Translations under genes and position numbers: made by a program
The notes under the pieces: model-generated
Told to the model about the DNA's origin: nothing
What the model saw: the letters and a program-made list of their open reading frames with translations, nothing else
Database searches by the model: none
NCBI GenBank assembly: GCA_965249735.1
Contig: CBDFMS010000019.1
Span: 1 to 64,000 of the forward strand
From: JANQSS01 sp965249735
GTDB taxonomy: Bacteria; Bacteroidota; Bacteroidia; Chitinophagales; Saprospiraceae
Direction of reading: 5' to 3'
Length of the DNA stretch: 64,000 nucleotides
Shown: positions 63,977 through 64,000 of the stretch, piece by piece
Layout of the letters: each line of letters begins with the position of its first letter
Numbering within the stretch: position 1 is the first letter of the stretch

Positions 63977-64000
63977 CATGCATCTTTCGAGCTGAATTAC

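Overview
The window looks like a chromosomal stretch from a Bacteroidota bacterium, most likely close to the Saprospiria. Signs of this are secreted proteins with SprB-like/HYR repeats and a type IX-style C-terminal domain, a DUF6090 protein, the Bacteroidota -7 promoter box (TAnnTTTG) just before several genes, weak Shine-Dalgarno sequences, and IS21/IS3 and tyrosine-recombinase types typical of the phylum. I assign no species.

Layout. 0-9 kb: the 3' end of a quinol-type nitric oxide reductase gene, a frameshifted heme-binding gene, an IS3 relic, a B12-type radical SAM enzyme, a diheme cytochrome c, and several small membrane or secreted proteins of unknown function, one of them broken. 9-16.7 kb: a mobile region. 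A complete IS21-family element (9338-11977) sits inside the istB gene of a second IS21-family element (9008-14238); removing it with one 7-bp target duplication restores the outer istB frame exactly. Next to it are a truncated gene, a tyrosine integrase and an excisionase-like gene, ending at the 3' end of mnmE, a known island attachment site in other bacteria. 18.1-20.8 kb: mnmE, a bestrophin-like channel and a YdeI-like gene, separated by unusual intergenic arrays with 8-bp and 7-bp periods interleaved with longer conserved cores. 20.8-23.4 kb: an operon of arginine-deiminase-family enzyme, thioesterase and YihY membrane protein.

23.6-29.6 kb: a six-gene operon that reads as one system: two coiled-coil proteins (one membrane-bound), a solute-binding protein anchored at its N terminus and fused to an OmpA peptidoglycan-binding domain, an enlarged ABC permease, a heme-oxygenase-like diiron protein with a full set of six candidate metal ligands, and the ABC ATPase. 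29.7-31.6 kb: a Met/His/Cys-rich locus probably for metal handling. 31.8-53.3 kb: very large secreted proteins (SprB/HYR, lamin-tail repeats, a Calx-beta-like protein), topA, and three tandem FG-GAP beta-propeller genes, the middle one frameshifted at a C5 tract.

53.7-57.4 kb: a compact, overlapping operon of carrier protein, cytochrome P450, MBOAT acyltransferase and SGNH-like protein. It resembles a dlt operon in which the adenylating enzyme is replaced by a P450, and is my best candidate for an undescribed system. 57.8-61.4 kb: tRNA-Gly, mnmA, rimM, a lipoprotein and an esterase. 61.6-64 kb: an FMN-binding protein with a porin, and a small secreted protein. Four protein genes carry single-base frameshifts, which could be real decay, phase variation or sequencing error.
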